DNA of 64,000 bases from Rhodophyticola sp017644125 (GTDB lineage Bacteria > Pseudomonadota > Alphaproteobacteria > Rhodobacterales > Rhodobacteraceae): assembly GCF_042140125.1 (NCBI RefSeq), contig NZ_CP159473.1, one strand, 5' to 3'. Position numbers and translations under genes: made by a program. A model generated the notes under the pieces. That model searched no databases. It saw only the letters and a program-made list of their open reading frames with translations, and was not told the origin of the DNA. The first letter of the stretch is position 1. Every line of letters starts with the position of its first letter. Shown one piece after another: positions 59,563 through 64,000 of the stretch.

Positions 59563-61464
59563 ATGCGCGACCGTTTATCCCGAGTAAAGACCATTCCATG
59601 CTCGAACTGGGGGCATCTGACAGGATGGCTTCTTGTGCCGGCGATCGTGCTTCTGCTTTGGGCCGGGGCCGCGCGGGCGCAGGACGACCTGATCGTCACG
59701 CATGGAGTGTCGACCTTCGGGGAGCTGCGTTATGGCCCTGATTTCCAGCATCTGGATTATGTGAACCCCGATGCGCCCAAGGGCGGTGAGATGTCCTTCG
59801 CATGGTCGTCGGGATCGTTCAATTCCATGCACCCCTTCACGCGGGAGGGACGCCCGGCGGTCTTGTCGTCGATCTTCTTCGAAAGCATGCTGGAGGGCAC
59901 GGCCGACGAGATCGGCTCCGCCTATTGCCTGCTATGCGAAAGCATCGCTTATCCCGAAGACGTATCCTACGTGATTTTCACCATCCGCGAAGAGGCTAGG
60001 TTTTCCGACGGAACGCCGGTGACGCCGGATGACGCGCTCTTCTCCTACGAGATCATGCGCGACGAGGGGCTGCCGAGCTTTCGCGCCGCGATCGGGCGGA
60101 CCCTTGCCGGGGCCGAGGTGCTGGACGAGCGCCGCATCCGCTTCGATTTCAACCCCGAAGCGCCGATCCGCGGCCGTATCGTATCGGCCGGTGGTCTAAC
60201 GGTCATGTCGCGGGCCAGCCACGAGGCCTCGGGCCTTGGGTTCAGCGAGGCCCGTCTGGAGCCTCTCGTAGGCTCGGCGCCCTATGTGTTGCACGAGGTG
60301 GAACCGGGCCAGCGCGTCGTATACGCCCGCAACCCCGATTACTGGGGCGCCGATCTGCCGATCAATCGCGGGCGGTACAATTTCGACCGGATCCGGATCG
60401 AGTATTACGGCGATGCTGTCGCCGCGTTCGAGGGGTTCACCGCGGGCAATTATCTGTTCCGGCAGGAAAGCAGTTCGGCGAACTGGGCCACCTCCTATGA
60501 CTTTCCGGCGCTGGAGCGCGGCCATGTGGTGAAGGCGGAACTGCCCGACGGGACGATCACCTCGGGCCAGAGCTTCATCATCAATCTGCGGCGCGAGAAG
60601 TTTCAGGACGTGCGCGTGCGCGAGGCCATCGCCCTGATGTTCAACTTCGAATGGACAAATCAGACGCTGTTTTACGGGCTCTACGAGTGGAACGATTCCT
60701 TCTGGCAGAACACGGATCTGGCCGCGGAAGGCTTGCCGAGCGAGGCCGAACTGGCCCTGCTGGAGCCGCTGCGCGACCTGTTGCGCCCGGAGGTATTCAC
60801 CGAAGAGGTGTTCAGCCTGCCGGCATCCGATCCGAACCGGACACTGGACCGGCGGCAGGCGCGGCGCGCCTCGGCGCTGCTGGAAGAGGCGGGCTGGCTC
60901 ATCGGCGATGACGGGCTTGCCCGCAACGCGGCCGGACAGACGCTGGATGTGGAGTTTCTGAACTCCGGCCCGCTCTTCGACAGGGTGATCAACCCCTATG
61001 TGGAGAATTTGCGCGCCATCGGGATCAACGCACGGCTGACACGGGTCGACAGTGCCCAGATGACGCAGCGCGAACGCGACTACGATTTCGACATCATCAT
61101 CGACCACCTGCCCATGGGATACGAGCCCGGAAGCGGCCTGCGTCAGTATTTCGGGTCGCAAAGCGCGAATGACAGCGTGTTCAATGCCGCCGGGCTGGCC
61201 GACCCGGCCGTTGACGCGCTGATCGAACATGTGGTGAGTTCCGAGACGCAGGAAGAGCTGAATGTGGCCGTGGCGGCGCTGGACCGGGTTCTGCGCTGGG
61301 AAAGGTTCCGTGTGCCGCAATGGTTCAACAATACCCACTGGGTGGCCTATTACGACATCTATCGCTATCCGGAGCCGCTACCGCCCTATGCGCTGGGCTT
61401 CCTTGATTTCTGGTGGAGCGATGCCGAGGCCGAGGCGGCGCTTCGCGAAGCGGGCGCGTTCTAG
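59563..61464 (+). CDS. yejA: Peptide ABC transporter substrate-binding protein YejA
   Basis: YejA is the periplasmic binding protein of the YejABEF importer, which takes up peptides including microcin C in E. coli. The 633-residue protein has a long signal peptide (about 1-38, ending ARAQ) and family 5 binding-protein features: THGVSTFGELRYGPDFQHLDYVNPDAPKGG, NPDYWGADLPINRGRYNFD and a C-terminal NNTHWVAYYDIYRYP. ATG 59563 has GGAGGG 7-12 bases upstream. It leads the yejABEF operon. Confidence 0.94.
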   Translation: MRDRLSRVKTIPCSNWGHLTGWLLVPAIVLLLWAGAARAQDDLIVTHGVSTFGELRYGPDFQHLDYVNPDAPKGGEMSFAWSSGSFNSMHPFTREGRPAVLSSIFFESMLEGTADEIGSAYCLLCESIAYPEDVSYVIFTIREEARFSDGTPVTPDDALFSYEIMRDEGLPSFRAAIGRTLAGAEVLDERRIRFDFNPEAPIRGRIVSAGGLTVMSRASHEASGLGFSEARLEPLVGSAPYVLHEVEPGQRVVYARNPDYWGADLPINRGRYNFDRIRIEYYGDAVAAFEGFTAGNYLFRQESSSANWATSYDFPALERGHVVKAELPDGTITSGQSFIINLRREKFQDVRVREAIALMFNFEWTNQTLFYGLYEWNDSFWQNTDLAAEGLPSEAELALLEPLRDLLRPEVFTEEVFSLPASDPNRTLDRRQARRASALLEEAGWLIGDDGLARNAAGQTLDVEFLNSGPLFDRVINPYVENLRAIGINARLTRVDSAQMTQRERDYDFDIIIDHLPMGYEPGSGLRQYFGSQSANDSVFNAAGLADPAVDALIEHVVSSETQEELNVAVAALDRVLRWERFRVPQWFNNTHWVAYYDIYRYPEPLPPYALGFLDFWWSDAEAEAALREAGAF

Positions 61465-61470
61465 AGCGCC

Positions 61471-62625
61471 ATGGGCCCATATATCCTCAGACGGCTGTTG
61501 CTGATGATCCCGACATTGTTCGGGATCATGGTGATCAATTTCGCGCTGACGCAGTTCGTGCCCGGCGGGCCGGTCGATCAGGTTCTGGCCCAACTTGAGG
61601 GCGAGGGCGACGCCTTCGCCACGATCTCGGGCGGCGGCAGCGAGACCGGCAATATCGAGATCGAGGGCGCCTATCAGGGCGCGCGCGGCGTCCCGCCCCG
61701 GTTTCTGGAAGAGTTGGAGATCCAGTTCAACTTCTCCCGCATCGTTTGCGCGGAAGGATTTACCGGCATCCCCGATCTGGACGCGGAGGAGTGCGTTTCC
61801 GAACGTATCCCCGCGCTGGACCGCTTCTTTCTGATGCTGTGGGATTACGTGCGGTTCGATTTCGGCGACAGTTTCTTCCACTCCGAAACCGTGATGGAAC
61901 TGGTGGTCGACAAGCTGCCGGTGTCGATCACGCTGGGCCTGTGGTCGACGCTGATCGCCTATGTCGTGTCGATCCCGCTGGGCATCCGCAAGGCGGTCAG
62001 CGACGGGTCGCGGTTCGATACATGGACCAGCGGCGTTATCATCGTGGCCTATGCGATCCCGGCGTTTCTGTTCGCGATCATGCTTCTGGTGCTGTTCGCG
62101 GGCGGATCCTACTGGCAGATCTTCCCGCTGCGCGGGCTGACCTCGCCGTCGGATGTGTGGAACACACTGACATGGTGGGAGAAGATCGTGGATTATCTCT
62201 GGCATATCGCGCTGCCGGTCACCGCCTCCACCATCTCCGCCTTTGCGACGCTGACGCTGCTGACCAAGAACAGTTTTCTGGACGAGATCAAGAAACAGTA
62301 TGTGGTCACGGCGAAGGCCAAGGGGCTGGCCCAGAACCGGGTGCTTTACGGGCATGTGTTCCGCAACGCCATGCTGATCGTGATCGCCGGCTTTCCCGCG
62401 GTGTTCGTGAGCGTCTTTTTCGGCGCATCGGTCATCATCGAGACGATCTTCTCGCTGGACGGTCTGGGCCGTCTGGGCTTTGAGGCGGCGGTCACCCGCA
62501 ACTATCCGGTGATCTTCGGCACCCTGTTTGTCTTCGGGTTGATCGGGCTCTTCGTCGGGCTTTTGTCGGATCTGATGTATGTCTGGATCGACCCGCGCAT
62601 CGACTTCGAAACGCGGGAGACCTGA
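61471..62625 (+). CDS. yejB: Peptide ABC transporter permease YejB
   Basis: The 384-residue inner-membrane permease has the conserved N-terminal hydrophobic segment (YILRRLLLMIPTLFGIMVINF), the PGGPVDQ motif and the EAA-type loop. About 20 residues longer than the E. coli protein, it carries an insert of about 23 residues after the first periplasmic loop that contains two cysteines (C93 and C108), possibly a disulfide. It starts 6 bp after yejA. Confidence 0.94.
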   Translation: MGPYILRRLLLMIPTLFGIMVINFALTQFVPGGPVDQVLAQLEGEGDAFATISGGGSETGNIEIEGAYQGARGVPPRFLEELEIQFNFSRIVCAEGFTGIPDLDAEECVSERIPALDRFFLMLWDYVRFDFGDSFFHSETVMELVVDKLPVSITLGLWSTLIAYVVSIPLGIRKAVSDGSRFDTWTSGVIIVAYAIPAFLFAIMLLVLFAGGSYWQIFPLRGLTSPSDVWNTLTWWEKIVDYLWHIALPVTASTISAFATLTLLTKNSFLDEIKKQYVVTAKAKGLAQNRVLYGHVFRNAMLIVIAGFPAVFVSVFFGASVIIETIFSLDGLGRLGFEAAVTRNYPVIFGTLFVFGLIGLFVGLLSDLMYVWIDPRIDFETRET

Positions 62626-62627
62626 GA

Positions 62628-63812
62628 ATGGCGCTGCGGGAAGAGGAGATCGCCCCCAAGCCGCCGGCCGGGACCACGGTGCCCGAACCGCCCACGGGGT
62701 TTTTCACCCTGTCGCCACTGAACCGGCGGCGCTGGCGAAACTTCAGGTCGAACCGCCGGGCCTATTGGTCCTTCCTGATCTTTTCGGTCCTGTTCGGCCT
62801 GTCGCTTTTTGCGGAGCTGATCGCGAATGACAAACCGCTTCTGGTCAACTTCCGGGGCGAGCTTTACACGCCCGTCTTCAACTTCTACCCGGAAACCCAG
62901 TTCGGCGGCGATTTCCGGACCGAGGCCGTCTACCGCGACCCGGAAGTGCGCTGTCTGATCATCTCGGGCGGGCTGGAAAGCTGCTGGGACGACCCCGAGG
63001 GCGTGATCGAGGACGCCCAGGAGGACGGGATTGTCGATGGCGAGGAGATCGAACAGGGCTGGCTGATCTGGCCGATCGTGCCCTACGCCTACAACACGAT
63101 CAACGATATCGGCACCTCCGCCCCGTCCGCGCCGGACGCCAATCACTGGCTGGGCACCGACGACACCGCGCGCGACGTGCTGGCGCGGGTGATCTATGCC
63201 TTCCGGCTGAGCGTGATGTTCGCGCTGATCGTCACCGTGCTGACCTCGGTGATCGGGATCGCGGCGGGGGCGGTGCAGGGCTATTTCGGCGGCTGGCTCG
63301 ACCTGATCTTCCAGCGGATCATCGAGATCTGGGGCTACACGCCGGGGCTGTTCGTGATCATCATCATCGCGGCCATCTTCCGGATGGATTTCTGGCTGCT
63401 GGTGTTTCTGATGGTCCTGTTCGGCTGGACGTCGCTGGTGGGCGTGGTCCGCGCGGAGTTTCTGCGCGCGCGGAATTTCGAGTATGTCCGGGCGGCGCGC
63501 GCCCTTGGCATATCGAGCCGGGTGATCATGTTCCGCCATGTGCTGCCCAATGCGATGGTCGCGACTCTGACGATGCTGCCCTTCATCGTCACCGGCACGA
63601 TCGGCGGTCTGGCCAGCCTCGATTTTCTGGGCTTCGGCCTGCCCTCCTCGGCGCCGTCGCTGGGGGAGCTGACCCTGCAGGCCAAGAACAACCTGCAAGC
63701 ACCATGGCTGGCCTTCACCGCGTTTTTCAGTTTCGCGATCATGCTGTCGCTTCTGGTCTTCATCTTCGAAGGCGTGCGCGATGCGTTCGACCCCAGAAAG
63801 ACATTTCAATGA
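62628..63812 (+). CDS. yejE: Peptide ABC transporter permease YejE
   Basis: The 394-residue permease, the second membrane subunit, has YPETQFGGDFRTEAVYRDP and WLGTDDTARDVLARV as in YejE, and six hydrophobic segments. Compared with the E. coli protein of about 341 residues it has an insert of about 30 residues before IWPIV. The insert carries two cysteines (C109, C119) and an EF-hand-like loop, D129-A-Q-E-D-G-I-V-D-G-E-E140. Its TGA overlaps the yejF start as ATGA. Confidence 0.93.
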   Translation: MALREEEIAPKPPAGTTVPEPPTGFFTLSPLNRRRWRNFRSNRRAYWSFLIFSVLFGLSLFAELIANDKPLLVNFRGELYTPVFNFYPETQFGGDFRTEAVYRDPEVRCLIISGGLESCWDDPEGVIEDAQEDGIVDGEEIEQGWLIWPIVPYAYNTINDIGTSAPSAPDANHWLGTDDTARDVLARVIYAFRLSVMFALIVTVLTSVIGIAAGAVQGYFGGWLDLIFQRIIEIWGYTPGLFVIIIIAAIFRMDFWLLVFLMVLFGWTSLVGVVRAEFLRARNFEYVRAARALGISSRVIMFRHVLPNAMVATLTMLPFIVTGTIGGLASLDFLGFGLPSSAPSLGELTLQAKNNLQAPWLAFTAFFSFAIMLSLLVFIFEGVRDAFDPRKTFQ

Positions 63813-64000
63813 GCGTTCTGGAGGTCAGGGATCTGCGGGTGAGTTTCACCCAGGACGGGGCCACGACCGATGCGGTGAAAGGCGTCAGCTTCACCATCGA
63901 GAAGGGGGAGACCGTGGCGCTGGTCGGCGAGAGCGGATCGGGCAAATCGGTGACCGCGCTGTCGACCGTGGCGCTCTTGCCCGACAGCGCCAAACTGTCC
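63809..64000 (+). CDS. yejF: Peptide ABC transporter ATPase YejF, 3'-truncated by the window end
   Basis: The first 64 codons of the ATPase subunit are visible. MSVLEVRDLRVSF and VKGVSFTIEKGETVALVGESGSGKS (with Walker A GESGSGKS) are typical of the first nucleotide-binding domain of the duplicated YejF/DppDF type. The ATG overlaps the yejE stop as ATGA. The rest lies beyond the window. Confidence 0.9.
   Translation, partial: MSVLEVRDLRVSFTQDGATTDAVKGVSFTIEKGETVALVGESGSGKSVTALSTVALLPDSAKLS

Noticed and set aside
1..64000. CRISPR arrays, tRNA genes, insertion sequences, phage genes
   Set aside because: No repeat-spacer pattern, no cloverleaf-type sequence and no transposase or integrase motif was recognised on either strand.

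Overview
The window is GC-rich, gene-dense bacterial chromosome. Several features point to a member of the Rhodobacterales (Alphaproteobacteria): the order uvrC-pgsA-moaD-moaE, rpsU next to a COQ9 gene, a membrane-anchored cytochrome cy, a free-standing four-residue-overlap gene for the small aa3-oxidase subunit IV, a DUF1013/TrcR protein and a yejABEF peptide importer. There is no tRNA or rRNA gene, CRISPR array, insertion sequence, phage gene or obvious genomic island. One non-coding RNA gene is present, the SRP 4.5S RNA (ffs) near 47.0 kb.

Layout. 0-3.1 kb: 5'-truncated uvrC, then pgsA-moaD-moaE. 3.2-6.4 kb (minus): ubiA, an OmpA-family envelope protein and a small coiled-coil membrane protein. 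6.4-10.8 kb: a tightly coupled operon rsmE-GNAT-(21-codon mini-ORF)-two unknown genes-gshA. 10.8-15.0 kb (minus): pyrB, two membrane proteins of unknown role, a dihydroorotase-like gene without its metal ligands (pyrX type) and plsY, all four junctions overlapping by 4 bp, then a DUF805 gene. 15.2-17.2 kb: UDG-like protein, phosphoesterase and moaB. 17.2-22.2 kb: RND efflux adaptor and pump. 22.2-31 kb: DsbD N-domain-like protein, yqgE, tsaC, DmdC-like acyl-CoA dehydrogenase with a metallo-hydrolase and DUF6173 gene, oxidase subunit IV with a lipoprotein, rpsU, COQ9 and a quinone oxidoreductase. 31-39 kb: CDP-alcohol transferase, an arsR-SRPBCC-YCII operon, HAD hydrolase, clpS, rRNA methyltransferase-like protein, SDR, aminotransferase, SH3-like protein, trcR and RNase T2. 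39-42 kb (minus): dnaX-ybaB-recR and a DUF202 gene. 42-48 kb: ankyrin protein, a tetR/hydrolase divergent pair, rsgA, ffs and a zinc metallopeptidase. 48-53 kb (minus): an NMT1/SsuA-type ABC importer and a cpdB-like gene, both disturbed by single-base homopolymer insertions. 53-59.4 kb: nudC, SRPBCC, an EamA exporter, a class D beta-lactamase, a PRC-barrel protein, pheA and cycY. 59.5-64 kb: yejA-yejB-yejE-yejF (last gene truncated by the window end).

Most of the content is housekeeping: DNA repair and replication (uvrC, recR, dnaX), cofactors (moaB/D/E, ubiA, COQ9, gshA), phospholipid synthesis (pgsA, plsY), pyrimidine and phenylalanine synthesis (pyrB, pheA) and translation (rsmE, rsgA, rpsU, tsaC). 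No wholly new multi-gene system was recognised. The best leads are departures from expectation: the inactive-looking PyrX with two unknown membrane proteins locked into the pyrB-plsY operon; the UDG-like, SDR and RNase T2 proteins that lack canonical ligands or catalytic residues; a chromosomal class D beta-lactamase with all active-site motifs; EF-hand-like and cysteine-bearing inserts in the Yej permeases; and three one-base homopolymer insertions within 3.3 kb that either mark gene decay or sequencing error.
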